A program made the position numbers and the translations under genes. The notes beneath the pieces are model-generated. The model was not told where the DNA came from. It worked only from the letters and a program-made list of their open reading frames with translations, and ran no database searches. A stretch of DNA of 64,000 nucleotides from Methylotenera_A sp046594915 (GTDB taxonomy: Bacteria; Pseudomonadota; Gammaproteobacteria; Burkholderiales; Methylophilaceae), in NCBI GenBank assembly GCA_046594915.1, contig JBKJRC010000005.1, positions 372,001 through 436,000 on the forward strand, given 5' to 3'. Positions 26,991 through 36,461 of this stretch are shown in pieces. How positions within the stretch are numbered: the first letter of the stretch is position 1; every line of letters begins with the position of its first letter.

Positions 26991-28637
26991 CTAGGCTTGA
27001 TTTGAATAACCAGGAATTTCAGCTTCAATCACTTCATCAATCTGCTCCGCTTCTAAAAATTTTTCGGCATATTGCAAATAGATTTTTTCGCGAATAAATA
27101 AATCGAAAATATCGGGGTCGATGTGATTATCTAATTTCATCTTACCTAAAATATCCAAGGTTTCAGATAAGGTTTTAGCGCGTTTGTATGGCCTGTCTTT
27201 AGATGTCAGCGCCTCAAAAATATCCGCAACGCCCATCATGCGTGCCGGTATCGACATTTGTTCGCGCGTCAAGCCTTTTGGGTAACCTTTGCCATCCATG
27301 CGCTCGTGATGTCCGCCCGCATATTCTGGCACGCGGCGTAAATCTTTTGGGTAAGGCAGCGCTTCTAGCATATTCAGCGTGACAACGATATGGTTATTGA
27401 TAATCGTACGCTCTTCAGGGGTTAAGGTACCGCGCGCAATTGTTAAGTTATACACCTCGTTTTCACTTAAAAATTTAAGTGAGTGGCCAGAATCGTTTAA
27501 ATATTCATAATTCGCAATATCGCGCACGCGCTGTTGATCCTCTGGCTGCATCGATTCGCTGCCAAAATTAATTTTACGGATAAAGTTTTTGTCATCATCT
27601 AACTGTTTTTTAATGACATTAATGCCATGTTCTAAATATTTAGCGTTAACTTCTTTGCCGTTTTGCATGCCGTGCATTGCCTTGCGCAAATGTGTGTTCT
27701 CGCGCTGCGTTTTCAATAATTCAAAACGTTGGTCGATTAAATGAATGCGATCGAAAGTGGTTTCTAGTTTAGTGGCTTTATCCATCACCGATTCTGGCGT
27801 GGTCACTTTGCCGCAATCATGCAACCAGGCAGCGATTTTTAGCTCATACACCTCTTTTTCGGTCATGGTAAAATCGCGCAATGGCCCAACGTCGGTTTTA
27901 ATTGCCGCTTCTGCCAGCATCATGGTGAGTTCTGGCACGCGCTGGCAATGTCCGCCCGTATAAGGCGATTTTTCATCAATGGCATCCGCAATTAATTTAA
28001 TAAACGATTCAAATAAGCTTTTAAGCCCTGCGATTAAATTTTGATTGGTCAGCGCAACGGCGGCTTGCGAAGCCAGCGACTCAACCAAGCGCTGATGTGA
28101 ATCAGAAAAAGCAATAATCTGCTTATTAACTGGGTCAATTGCATTGATTAACTGCAACACGCCGATCACTTCATTTTCATGATTCATCATGGGCACCGTT
28201 AAAAACGATTGCGAACGATAGCCCATTTTTGCGTCAAATTTGGCGGTGCCAGAAAAATCAAATCCTTCGGTTACATACGCATCGGGAATATTTACCGTTT
28301 TAGCGTTGGCAACGCTGTAAACCGCCACCATGGTCAAATTCGGCTGGCCATTCTCAGCATAAATAGGTAGTGGCGGAAAAGGCACTGGCTTACCTGTTGT
28401 GCCACCCATTGCAATATTTAAACTAAGATTACGCAGAATCTCAAACTTTAAATGCGCATCATCGGTAACCGTATACAAAGTCCCGCCATCGGCATTGGTG
28501 AGTTCTTTAGCACCCAATAAAATAATCTCTAGCAGACGTTTGTGATCATGTTCTGCAGATAACGCAACCCCGATAGAGTTAAGCCTTTCAAGCTTATTTA
28601 ACCCATTTTTTTGATTCTCTGGATGAGATGTATGCAT
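26991..28637 (-). CDS. GAF-HD-GYP domain protein (putative c-di-GMP phosphodiesterase)
   Basis: Cytoplasmic signalling protein of 548 residues without membrane segments. A GAF sensor domain spans about 20-200. The HD-GYP domain has His273-Asp274 in WLHDCGK and the second motif HHERMDGKGYP with GYP at 451-453. Between them lies an expanded insert of about 120 residues, seen in a known subset of the family. All visible catalytic residues are intact, so c-di-GMP hydrolysis is likely but unproven. Neighbouring FHA and PP2C genes suggest a shared signalling role. Confidence 0.92.
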   Translation of the reverse strand: MHTSHPENQKNGLNKLERLNSIGVALSAEHDHKRLLEIILLGAKELTNADGGTLYTVTDDAHLKFEILRNLSLNIAMGGTTGKPVPFPPLPIYAENGQPNLTMVAVYSVANAKTVNIPDAYVTEGFDFSGTAKFDAKMGYRSQSFLTVPMMNHENEVIGVLQLINAIDPVNKQIIAFSDSHQRLVESLASQAAVALTNQNLIAGLKSLFESFIKLIADAIDEKSPYTGGHCQRVPELTMMLAEAAIKTDVGPLRDFTMTEKEVYELKIAAWLHDCGKVTTPESVMDKATKLETTFDRIHLIDQRFELLKTQRENTHLRKAMHGMQNGKEVNAKYLEHGINVIKKQLDDDKNFIRKINFGSESMQPEDQQRVRDIANYEYLNDSGHSLKFLSENEVYNLTIARGTLTPEERTIINNHIVVTLNMLEALPYPKDLRRVPEYAGGHHERMDGKGYPKGLTREQMSIPARMMGVADIFEALTSKDRPYKRAKTLSETLDILGKMKLDNHIDPDIFDLFIREKIYLQYAEKFLEAEQIDEVIEAEIPGYSNQA

Positions 28638-28723
28638 GCTGTACTATAGGCTAATAGTGGTTGGTTTAAACTAAAATTTAAGCTAAGTATCGGCCTAAGA
28701 TTCGGCTTGAATTAACTGCCAAA

Positions 28724-29458
28724 CTAAGCAAAGTGAAATTCCATTTTTGTACCTGCCAACTCAATTACATCATGGTCATTTAAAGCATGCGCCTGCAAGC
28801 CGATAATTTGCCCATTGACGGTTGGCAAATTGCTGCCACCGACATGCGTAATAAAATAGCCGTGCGGCCTTTTGGTTATTACGGCAACTTGCGCACCTGG
28901 TTTGCCCAAAGTGGTCATGGTTTTATTCAGCGTCAATTCACGCCCAGTGCTAGCACCATTTAACACTTGCAGACGCGCAATATTGTCAATCGGCGCTGTT
29001 GGCAGCATATCTGCCTGCGTTGCTGCTTCGGTACCTGCATCGACTGCTGGTACGACTACTTTTCTGGCGGCGCGCTTTTCACCTGCGGAAGATTTTGCAG
29101 TTGAATCTGGTTCTTGTTGCGGGCGAATCATGATGGTTTTTTCAAATGCATCATCAGCATTACCCGTTTGGTTTTCATTGATATATTTCAGTTGATATTT
29201 ACCAAACTCAATCACATCATTATGCTGTAATACGTGTTTTTTGATATTTTTACCGTTTACCATCGTGCCGTTTGTGCTATTCAAATCTTCTAAAAATGAG
29301 TCATTGCCAATGGTCACAATGACCGCGTGCACACCACTAACGGCCAAATTATCAATATGAATCTGGTTGGTGGGGCGGCGGCCAATCGTCATGCGCTCTG
29401 TGTCCAGCGCAAATTCGCCCAGCGAATTACCGTCTAACAAAAAATGTAACTTTGCCAT
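28724..29458 (-). CDS. protein with two FHA domains
   Basis: Phosphothreonine-binding adaptor of 244 residues. The first FHA domain (1-95) has the canonical GRRPTNQIHI, SGVHA and LNSTNGTMVNG signatures. A linker of about 60 residues contains Thr sites (FEKTIMIRP). The second, more divergent FHA copy (160-244) keeps TLGKPG and LPTVNG. It lies downstream of a PP2C phosphatase, but no Ser/Thr kinase gene is in the window. Confidence 0.9.
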   Translation of the reverse strand: MAKLHFLLDGNSLGEFALDTERMTIGRRPTNQIHIDNLAVSGVHAVIVTIGNDSFLEDLNSTNGTMVNGKNIKKHVLQHNDVIEFGKYQLKYINENQTGNADDAFEKTIMIRPQQEPDSTAKSSAGEKRAARKVVVPAVDAGTEAATQADMLPTAPIDNIARLQVLNGASTGRELTLNKTMTTLGKPGAQVAVITKRPHGYFITHVGGSNLPTVNGQIIGLQAHALNDHDVIELAGTKMEFHFA

Positions 29459-29537
29459 AATGACCCTTAATTTTAACTAGCTAAGATTTGATTAGCCAAT
29501 ACTTTTACTTACCCAAATTTTTACTTAATTTAACCAT

Positions 29538-30416
29538 TTATGGTGATTGAATCCATTTACTTTCTATTAATACCATGGATTTTTTGCTTTTTTTACATGG
29601 TTTTTTTACATGGTTAAGCAGGTTTTTTACCCAGCTACCTTCTGCCACAAATGATTTATTGACCATGGCAATGACCACTGAAATATTGTCTTTGCCACCG
29701 TGTTCATTTGCAGTTTGCACCAAACGCGCTGCTGCATTTTCAATATCATCAGCATCTATCAATATTTGCCTAATCACTTCGTCTTCCACCAAATCAGTTA
29801 ACCCATCAGAACACAGCAAATACACATCGCCCACTTCTACATCAAACTCTTGCACTTCCAGTTCCACTTGTGTATCTGTGCCTAACGCCCGCGTGACTAA
29901 ATTTTTATTGATCGATACTTTTGCTTGTTGCGCGGTAATCAAGCCTGCATTTAACTGCTCTTGCAATAATGAATGATCTTCGGTTATTTGTACAAATTGC
30001 TGTTGGCGCAATCGATACAATCGAGAGTCGCCAATATGCCCCACTATTAATTTATTGTCTGTAAAAATCCCCACCACTAAGGTTGTACCCATGCCAGCAC
30101 ACTGCGGCTGCTCTTGCGATATTTGATAAATCGTCGCATTGGCCCTATCTACCGCACGTATGAGCATTTGCGCTTCGGGCAATAAACCTGGTATTAGTTG
30201 TATCAGCGATTTATGCCGCATCGCTTCGTTAATTTCTGCGGTTAAAGTAAGCACCGCAATCTCGCTTGCCACTTCACCCGCATTGTAACCGCCCATGCCA
30301 TCGGCAAGTACTAACAAGCCAATGGATAAATCGCTCGCCACTGCATCTTCATTATGTTCACGATGCAAGCCCACATCGGTTAATCGGGCTACGCTAATCG
30401 CTTGTTCAACATTCAT
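29538..30416 (-). CDS. PP2C-type Ser/Thr protein phosphatase
   Basis: Metal-dependent phosphatase of 292 residues. Visible motifs are DVGLHREHNED (Asp24), ADGMGG (39-43), GDSRLY, SDGLTDLV and GGKDNISVV. A Lys-rich C-terminal tail (VKKPCKKSKK) extends past the usual core and is encoded over short A/T-rich repeats. It lies upstream of the FHA gene on the same strand, so reversible Thr phosphorylation is the likely theme. Confidence 0.92.
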   Translation of the reverse strand: MNVEQAISVARLTDVGLHREHNEDAVASDLSIGLLVLADGMGGYNAGEVASEIAVLTLTAEINEAMRHKSLIQLIPGLLPEAQMLIRAVDRANATIYQISQEQPQCAGMGTTLVVGIFTDNKLIVGHIGDSRLYRLRQQQFVQITEDHSLLQEQLNAGLITAQQAKVSINKNLVTRALGTDTQVELEVQEFDVEVGDVYLLCSDGLTDLVEDEVIRQILIDADDIENAAARLVQTANEHGGKDNISVVIAMVNKSFVAEGSWVKNLLNHVKKPCKKSKKSMVLIESKWIQSP

Positions 30417-30512
30417 ACTTTAACAACCTTGAAATGACCCAACAACACTTCTAATGTGCCTACTTTTATTGCAATTAAAAAACGTAAGCATGCAAATCCA
30501 AACAAAAGCTAA

Positions 30513-31025
30513 CTAACGCCTAAACTCTTGCGGCCTGGCTACCGCTGCCACTTTGTCCAGCACACCATTAATATACTTATGTCCGTCTGCACCACCATAA
30601 AGCTTGGCCAACTCAACGCCCTCATTAATCGCAACGCGATACGGAATCGTCGTATCAAACATCAATTCAAACGAAGAAATACGCAAAATGGCATGTTCCA
30701 CAGGGCTTAATTCTTGTATTTTTCGATCAATAAAAATTGCTATTTGTTCGTCTAGTTCACTTATCTTGGCAGTAACCCCTTCTAGCAAATGCTTAAAATA
30801 AGCCTCATCCGCTTTTGCATATTCCGGGTCTTCTTTGGCATCTGCGATGATTTGTTTTAACTCAGAAGCATTAATCATGCCACGGTACACAGCCTTTAAT
30901 ACTAACTCACGCGATTTTCGGCGATTCTGGCTGGTTTTGATTTTTTTGACAGGCTTAAGTGCTGCCTCAGTTTTTTGTGTCTCAATTGCATCGGCTTTAG
31001 GGATAATCCCTTTTGTAATAATCAT
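30513..31025 (-). CDS. nusB: transcription antitermination factor NusB
   Basis: RNA-binding factor for rRNA antitermination. The NusB core starts near residue 35 (SRELVLKAVYRGM) and ends with LYGGADGHKYINGVLDKVA. A basic extension of about 30 residues precedes it, making 170 residues against about 140 usually. The start overlaps the ribH stop by 4 nt, so the ribH-nusB pair is translationally coupled. Confidence 0.95.
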   Translation of the reverse strand: MIITKGIIPKADAIETQKTEAALKPVKKIKTSQNRRKSRELVLKAVYRGMINASELKQIIADAKEDPEYAKADEAYFKHLLEGVTAKISELDEQIAIFIDRKIQELSPVEHAILRISSFELMFDTTIPYRVAINEGVELAKLYGGADGHKYINGVLDKVAAVARPQEFRR

Positions 31026-31471
31026 AGCGCACGGACCAAATTGGCCATTTCAATCGCCACTTGCGCGGCCTCGGTACCTTTAATTTGCATACGTGCCAAG
31101 GCTTGGTCATCATCTTCGGTGGTTAAAACCGCATTTGCAACAGGCACGCCCGTATTAAGCTGAACCTCTGAAATGCCGCGCGCTGATTCATTTGCAACCA
31201 CTTCAAAGTGATAGGTTTCACCGCGAACAATTGCACCTAATGCAATTAATGCATCAAAACGTTCGCTCAGCGCCATATGCTGCAATATCAGTGGTGTTTC
31301 TAATGCGCCAGGCACGGTGGCGATGCGAATATCTTGCGGATCAACCCCTAATTTTAAAAGTTCGGAATGGCAAGCGGTTAATAAACCATCGCCAATATTG
31401 CTGTTAAAACGCGACAATACGATGCCCACTTTTTTGCCTGCGCCATTTAAATTGATTTGAATTTTGTCCAA
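31022..31471 (-). CDS. ribH: 6,7-dimethyl-8-ribityllumazine synthase
   Basis: Penultimate enzyme of riboflavin synthesis, forming icosahedral or pentameric shells. Motifs are LSRFNSNI, GALETP, ALGAIVRGETYHFE (catalytic His) and NAVLTTEDDDQA. Length is 149 residues. It is followed by nusB in the usual order. ribBA is not adjacent, and the OFA transporter gene lies upstream. Confidence 0.97.
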   Translation of the reverse strand: MDKIQINLNGAGKKVGIVLSRFNSNIGDGLLTACHSELLKLGVDPQDIRIATVPGALETPLILQHMALSERFDALIALGAIVRGETYHFEVVANESARGISEVQLNTGVPVANAVLTTEDDDQALARMQIKGTEAAQVAIEMANLVRAL

Positions 31472-31597
31472 TTGATTCTCTATTATGTTTAAATTATGTC
31501 AAAAACGTCTATTTTACCTTAAGTTGAGTGACACAAATCGCCAGCGTTTTGATGACCTCACTTTGCCATTATCCAATACAGCTAAATAATTACAGTT

Positions 31598-33265
31598 TTA
31601 AGAAAACAAAGCCCAGGCTTTTTGCACCGTACTCCAAATACCGTAGCTTATCGGAATCAGCACCGCGGCCCACGCCAGCTTAACCAGCAAAGGATGTTGT
31701 TGATCGCTCGCACCAGCACTTTTAACTACACCGTTTTGCAATGATTTTTCGTGTGCTATTTTACGTTCTGCTTCTAATTGGGCATCGGTCATAAAATAAT
31801 GATCCGCCACAGGTTTTACTAGCATATTCGCAATAAAACCTACCACCAGCATAGCTGCCAGCACCATAAAAATAGGGGCGTAAATCTGGTCAAACGGCAC
31901 GCCTGCTTCTAAGCGCGTATCGTGCATATAATTCACGACTACTGGCCCTAAAATACCCGCCGTAGACCAAGCGGTGAGCAAGCGTCCATGAATCGCACCG
32001 ACAAACTGCGTACCAAACATGTCGGCCAAATAAGCAGGAATGGTCGCAAAGCCGCCACCATACATGGAAGCAATCACACAAAAACTTGCCACAAATAAAG
32101 CCAATGATTTCAAACCTGCCAGATAGGTCGCGCTGCAATACAAAATGGCGCCTAATATAAAAAATATAAAATAGGTGCGTTTACGACCCAATTTATCAGA
32201 GGAACTTGCCCAGCCAATGCGGCCAAAAATATTAAACAATGAAATTAAGCCAACAAAACCCGCACCAACTGCCGCCGCGGCCGCTGTCATGGCTTCGTCT
32301 TTTTTAATTTCTGCAAAACCAACACCAGCATTGCCAATCAGCGCGCCGCCAAAGGTTTCTTGTAACATCGGTGCAGCGGCGCCAATAATGCCAATCCCCG
32401 CAGAAACGTTCATACACAACACAATCCACAGCAACCAAAATTGTGGCGTTTTATGCGCTTTATTTAAATGCACATGGCGCGTGGCAATCATGCTATTGCT
32501 TTGCGTGGCGGGTGGCGACCAGTTAGCAGGTTTCCAGCCCGTTGGCGGCACGCGGTAGCCTAAACTGCCGCACAGCATAAATATAAAATAAATACCCGCC
32601 AATGCCACAAAGGTCTGCCACACACCAGCCGAGCCAGAGCTTGCAAAATAGGCCATTAATTTCGTTGCCAATGGCGAACCAATCATCGCGCCGCCACCAA
32701 AGCCCATAATGGCCATGCCAGTCGCCATGCCGCGCCTATCGGGAAACCACTTAATTAAAGTAGAAACCGGTGAAATATAGCCTAAACCCAAACCAATGCC
32801 GCCAATGACGCCACTGCCCAACCACATTAACCATAATTGGTGTGCATAAACGCCGTAAGCTGAAATCAACAAACCGCCGCACCACAGCAGCATAGAAACC
32901 AAACCTGCTTTGCGCGGGCCAGCGCGTTCTAACCAGCCGCCCCATAAAGCAGCAGAGCAGCCTAACAACACAAAAAACAAGGTAAACATCCAGCCCAAAT
33001 CAAATTGCGTCCAGTTACAATCGGTGGCAAATAAGGCTTTTGCGGTGCCGGCCAATTTTTCACTAAAATTGGCCGCGCCAGCAGCGCAAGTGGCTAATGG
33101 TTTGCCATCTCCACCAATTAAAGCATTACCAAGCGGCTTCCAAAACACGCTGAACCCATACGCCATGCCAATCGATAAATGCACGGCAAGTGCCGCTGGC
33201 GGCACTAACCAGCGGTTAAAGTTTGCGTTTGCGGTAATGTGTTCTTTTGATAAAAAATCTGCCAT
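31598..33265 (-). CDS. MFS transporter of the oxalate/formate antiporter (OFA) type
   Basis: Twelve-helix carrier of about 555 residues. The family pattern is visible at NRWLVPPAALAVHLSIGMAYGFSVFWKPL, and the SSDKLGRKRTYF loop is typical of MFS. The frame opens at 33325, but the Met at 33265 (MADFLSKEHITAN) has a GGGG Shine-Dalgarno 5-8 nt away and is preferred. A loop of about 40 residues with two Cys (LATCAAGAA, ATDCNWTQ) sits between the first two helices. The substrate is not predictable; many family members carry mono- or dicarboxylates. Confidence 0.87.
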   Translation of the reverse strand: MADFLSKEHITANANFNRWLVPPAALAVHLSIGMAYGFSVFWKPLGNALIGGDGKPLATCAAGAANFSEKLAGTAKALFATDCNWTQFDLGWMFTLFFVLLGCSAALWGGWLERAGPRKAGLVSMLLWCGGLLISAYGVYAHQLWLMWLGSGVIGGIGLGLGYISPVSTLIKWFPDRRGMATGMAIMGFGGGAMIGSPLATKLMAYFASSGSAGVWQTFVALAGIYFIFMLCGSLGYRVPPTGWKPANWSPPATQSNSMIATRHVHLNKAHKTPQFWLLWIVLCMNVSAGIGIIGAAAPMLQETFGGALIGNAGVGFAEIKKDEAMTAAAAAVGAGFVGLISLFNIFGRIGWASSSDKLGRKRTYFIFFILGAILYCSATYLAGLKSLALFVASFCVIASMYGGGFATIPAYLADMFGTQFVGAIHGRLLTAWSTAGILGPVVVNYMHDTRLEAGVPFDQIYAPIFMVLAAMLVVGFIANMLVKPVADHYFMTDAQLEAERKIAHEKSLQNGVVKSAGASDQQHPLLVKLAWAAVLIPISYGIWSTVQKAWALFS

Positions 33266-33424
33266 GCTGACCCCAAAAAAGATGCACAAAAAAATAGCTG
33301 GCTTATCGCTAGCCATATTATTCACTTAACTGCCATCATGTTACAAAATTGTAAAAATGGCAATTACTGTGCATGATTTTAGGCTTAATTTAAGTGTTAA
33401 CTTTGACAAAAAACATTTAAAATT

Positions 33425-33452
33425 TGTCATGAATATGTCATATTAAAGTCAC
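33425..33452 (+). promoter_or_regulatory. Pho box upstream of phoB (three 11-bp half-site repeats)
   Basis: TGTCAT at 33425-33430 and 33436-33441, then AGTCAC at 33447-33452, are each 11 bp apart with A/T-rich linkers. This is the arrangement bound by PhoB dimers (consensus CTGTCAT-A4-CTGTCAC). It lies 60-87 nt before phoB, so autoregulation under phosphate limitation is likely. Confidence 0.8.
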
Positions 33453-33511
33453 AAAATAGCAGCGTGATAAAACTCATCAATGCCAATATCAATATAGGTG
33501 GAATTTAAAGA

Positions 33512-34204
33512 ATGCCAGCAAATATTTTAGTGATTGAAGACGAACCTGCGATACAAGAACTGCTTGCGCTAAACATTACGCAAGCAGGCCACAACGCCTT
33601 GCGCGCATTAACGGTTGAGCATGCGCAAGAATTGCTGCGCGAAACCATGCCCGATTTAATTTTATTAGACTGGATGTTGCCAGGCATGAGCGGCATTGAA
33701 TATGCGCGCCGTTTAAAAGCCGACAGCCTGACTAAATCGATACCCATTATCATGTTAACGGCCAGAGGCGATGAGTACGATAAAGTGCGCGGTTTAGAAG
33801 TGGGCGCGGACGATTATGTGACCAAACCGTTTAGCCCACGCGAATTAAATGCGCGCATTAAAGCGGTATTACGCCGCCGCGCACCACAAATGACTGACGA
33901 CCCAATTGAAATTCAAGGCTTATTGTTAGACCCAGCTACGCATCGCGTGACAGGCAATTCTGCCAACATTGATTTAGGCCCAACCGAATTTAGATTGCTG
34001 CATTATTTTATGAGCAACGCCGAGCGCGTGCATACGCGCAGCCAATTACTGGATAAAGTGTGGGGCGACCGCGTCTTCGTTGAAGACCGCACAGTGGATG
34101 TGCATATTCGCAGGCTGCGTAACGCACTAGCGGTTTCTGGTCACCAAGATTTAATTCAAACCGTGCGTGGCTCGGGTTATCGCTTTTCTGCGCAGATAAG
34201 TTAA
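33512..34204 (+). CDS. phoB: phosphate regulon response regulator PhoB
   Basis: OmpR-type response regulator of 230 residues. The receiver domain has Asp10, the phospho-acceptor Asp53 (LLDWMLPGMSG) and Lys105 (TKPFSP). The winged-helix domain ends with the recognition region VDVHIRRLRNAL and TVRGSGYRF. It precedes phoR by 115 nt. pstSCAB and phoU are not in the window. Confidence 0.95.
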   Translation: MPANILVIEDEPAIQELLALNITQAGHNALRALTVEHAQELLRETMPDLILLDWMLPGMSGIEYARRLKADSLTKSIPIIMLTARGDEYDKVRGLEVGADDYVTKPFSPRELNARIKAVLRRRAPQMTDDPIEIQGLLLDPATHRVTGNSANIDLGPTEFRLLHYFMSNAERVHTRSQLLDKVWGDRVFVEDRTVDVHIRRLRNALAVSGHQDLIQTVRGSGYRFSAQIS

Positions 34205-34319
34205 CACATTAAATAGACCAAAAAATCCGATAAAATTGTTTAATCATTTGGCGACTTAAAGCGCAAAAGCCATAAAAAAGCTGGCTATAATAGCGACAGT
34301 TAATTGATAGTGAGCAACT

Positions 34320-35648
34320 GTGCAAGATATTCGCTGGAATGCATTTTGGTTAATTTTATCCTTAAGCCTGCTCTGCTTAGTGATGTGGGCATCTGCCGGC
34401 GCTGTTAGCGCACTGATTTTTTTTAGCGCTGGTTTATTTTGCTATTTAATTGGCCACTTATATTGGCTGTATAAACTGCATAATTGGTTAAAAAAACCCG
34501 TGCTTAATTACATGCCAAACGGTTCTGGTATTTGGGAAGATATCTTCGCATCGTTATACCAGGAACACCGTAAAAACTCCCGCAGTCAAACCCAGTTAAG
34601 TTCGACTTTAGAGCGGTTTCGGCATGCGGCAAGTGCGCTGCCCGATGGCGTAGTAGTGCTTAATAGCGATAACGAAATCGAGTGGTGCAACCCGCCAGCC
34701 GAAAATCAGCTTGGGCTTAATTTAACGCAAGATCTAAATCAGCCCATCAATTATCTGGTGCGCCACAGCGATTTTGTCGCTTATCTGCAAGCGCAAGAAT
34801 ATAGCGATCCGATTAAATTAAAATCGTGGCGCAACGCAGAAATCACGCTGGAAATTCAGCTAATTCCTTTTGGTACTAAACAGAAATTATTGATTTGCCG
34901 CGATGTAACCGCACTGGAAAAAACCGAAACCATGCGCCGCGATTTTATTGCCAATGTATCGCATGAGTTACGCACGCCACTGACTGTGGTGGGCGGCTTT
35001 TTAGAAACGCTGGGCGATATGGATGGCGCAGTGCCCGAAAGCTCTAAAACCTATTTTGGCATGATGCTAGACCAAACCAGCCGTATGCGCCGCATTATTG
35101 AAGATTTACTCACGTTATCGACCATCGAAAGCAATGCGCAAAGCCCAGATGATAACGAAATCGATATGCCAAAACTGCTGAACCAGATTCATAATGATGC
35201 CAACGGGTTAAGCAAAAGTCTGCATAAATCGCCGCATCATATTCACCTAGATTTAGATATTAACCTGAATATTAAAGGCGGCCAAGAAGAGCTTTACAGT
35301 GCATTGAGCAACTTAACCAGCAACGCGGTACGTTACACGCCACAAGGCGACAATATTTTTATGCGCTGGTATTTGCGCGACAACCAAGCTGTATTTAGCG
35401 TGCGCGATACCGGCATTGGTATTGAACAACAGCATATTGATCGATTAACCGAACGTTTTTACCGGGTAGACCGCAGCCGCAGTCGCGAAACTGGCGGCAC
35501 AGGTTTAGGTTTGGCGATTGTTAAACACATTTTAAGCCGCCATCAAGCCAGACTAGAAATCGAAAGTCAATTAGGCGTTGGCAGCACATTTAGCATCGTC
35601 TTTCCCAAAGCGCGCGTGGTGCAAAAACAAGTTGAGCTTTTTGTGTGA
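34320..35648 (+). CDS. phoR: phosphate regulon sensor histidine kinase PhoR
   Basis: Membrane histidine kinase of 442 residues with a GTG start. Two N-terminal hydrophobic segments, a charged linker, a PAS domain (about 95-200), the H box with His215 (VSHELRTPLT), and the N and G boxes (NLTSNAVRYTP, DTGIGI, GTGLGLAI) are visible. The lack of a large periplasmic domain fits PhoR, which senses through PstSCAB/PhoU. The stop overlaps the downstream lipoprotein gene by 4 nt. Confidence 0.95.
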   Translation: MQDIRWNAFWLILSLSLLCLVMWASAGAVSALIFFSAGLFCYLIGHLYWLYKLHNWLKKPVLNYMPNGSGIWEDIFASLYQEHRKNSRSQTQLSSTLERFRHAASALPDGVVVLNSDNEIEWCNPPAENQLGLNLTQDLNQPINYLVRHSDFVAYLQAQEYSDPIKLKSWRNAEITLEIQLIPFGTKQKLLICRDVTALEKTETMRRDFIANVSHELRTPLTVVGGFLETLGDMDGAVPESSKTYFGMMLDQTSRMRRIIEDLLTLSTIESNAQSPDDNEIDMPKLLNQIHNDANGLSKSLHKSPHHIHLDLDINLNIKGGQEELYSALSNLTSNAVRYTPQGDNIFMRWYLRDNQAVFSVRDTGIGIEQQHIDRLTERFYRVDRSRSRETGGTGLGLAIVKHILSRHQARLEIESQLGVGSTFSIVFPKARVVQKQVELFV

Positions 35649-36376
35649 GAATCATTTATTGGCTCATTTTATGTGGGTACATTTCTTGTGGTTTCTTGAG
35701 CGCCTGCGCAACCAACTCGCCTTTTGAACAAAAACCCATTCCAGAACGCACTGACAGAAGCTCTGCCAACCAGTTAGCAAAAAATGATTTTGACCGCATG
35801 GCTGATGTAGAGCTGGCTGAAAACACGCAAAGCTTGCGCGTTTTAATGGCCAAACTATATAAACGCAATCCGCATGAACTGGCCAAAAGCACATCTGACC
35901 CCGCTGAAAAAATGGTGGATTGGGTGTTTGATGGCGAGTTGCAACACCATTTTCAATTTAAAGAAATGGATAATAAACAAAGCACTGATGCCATTTTTTT
36001 AGCGTTTGACGCTAATTATCAAGGTGATCGCGTGCTGCCATTTATTGTGGGTTTGCACACCATGCTGCTAAAAGCGCATGGCAACAAAAAAGAGTTTTAT
36101 TTAACCGACAGCATTAACCCGCAAAGTATTTACAACGTGGCGCGCAATATCGAAATTGCCGCGTGGAAACTATCCACCAGTCGCGATGCAAACGGTCATT
36201 TATATTTACTCAGCAACGAATTAAACAGCGTAGACCGTAATTTAAGCTTTGAACGCGAATTTGGCAAAATGATTGGCCGCACCGATTTATACGCCATTAG
36301 CCTGGCCGAAAAATCGCAACGCATGATTTCGCGCATTATGCAAAGCATTGCAACAGCGGTATTTTTACCGTTTTAA
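35645..36376 (+). CDS. uncharacterised lipoprotein cotranscribed with phoBR
   Basis: GTG start overlapping the phoR stop (GTGA). A lipoprotein signal ends with FLSAC (lipid-attached Cys21), and the mature part is about 220 residues. I do not recognise a characterised family. Visible text includes MVDWVFDGELQHHFQFKEM and IYNVARNIEIAAWKL. The C-terminal 30 residues are echoed by a decayed DNA copy about 410 bp downstream. Coupling to phoR suggests an envelope role under phosphate control, by inference only. Confidence 0.8.
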   Translation: MRIIYWLILCGYISCGFLSACATNSPFEQKPIPERTDRSSANQLAKNDFDRMADVELAENTQSLRVLMAKLYKRNPHELAKSTSDPAEKMVDWVFDGELQHHFQFKEMDNKQSTDAIFLAFDANYQGDRVLPFIVGLHTMLLKAHGNKKEFYLTDSINPQSIYNVARNIEIAAWKLSTSRDANGHLYLLSNELNSVDRNLSFEREFGKMIGRTDLYAISLAEKSQRMISRIMQSIATAVFLPF

Positions 36377-36406
36377 GTCATATTATTTAAATAATATGAC
36401 TTAAAA
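36371..36406. repeat. perfect 36-bp AT-rich palindrome at the lipoprotein stop codon
   Basis: An exact inverted repeat with 18-nt arms and no loop, beginning TTTTAAGTCATATTATTT. It contains the TAA stop of the lipoprotein gene. It has only four G/C positions in total, so it would be a weak terminator but could be a protein site or cruciform. Confidence 0.9.
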
Positions 36407-36461
36407 ATAAAGATACCAGTTAACCAGCACAGCTGTTTTTTAAATTTATTGAGGAAAGAAT

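Noticed and set aside
31472..31597. FMN riboswitch upstream of ribH
   Set aside because: No conserved RFN-type helices or AGGG-type elements are seen; only a weak imperfect inverted repeat is present.
35656..35894. Minus-strand ORFs opposite the start of the phoR-linked lipoprotein
   Set aside because: The plus-strand gene overlaps phoR by GTGA and has a lipobox; the antisense frames show no coding features.
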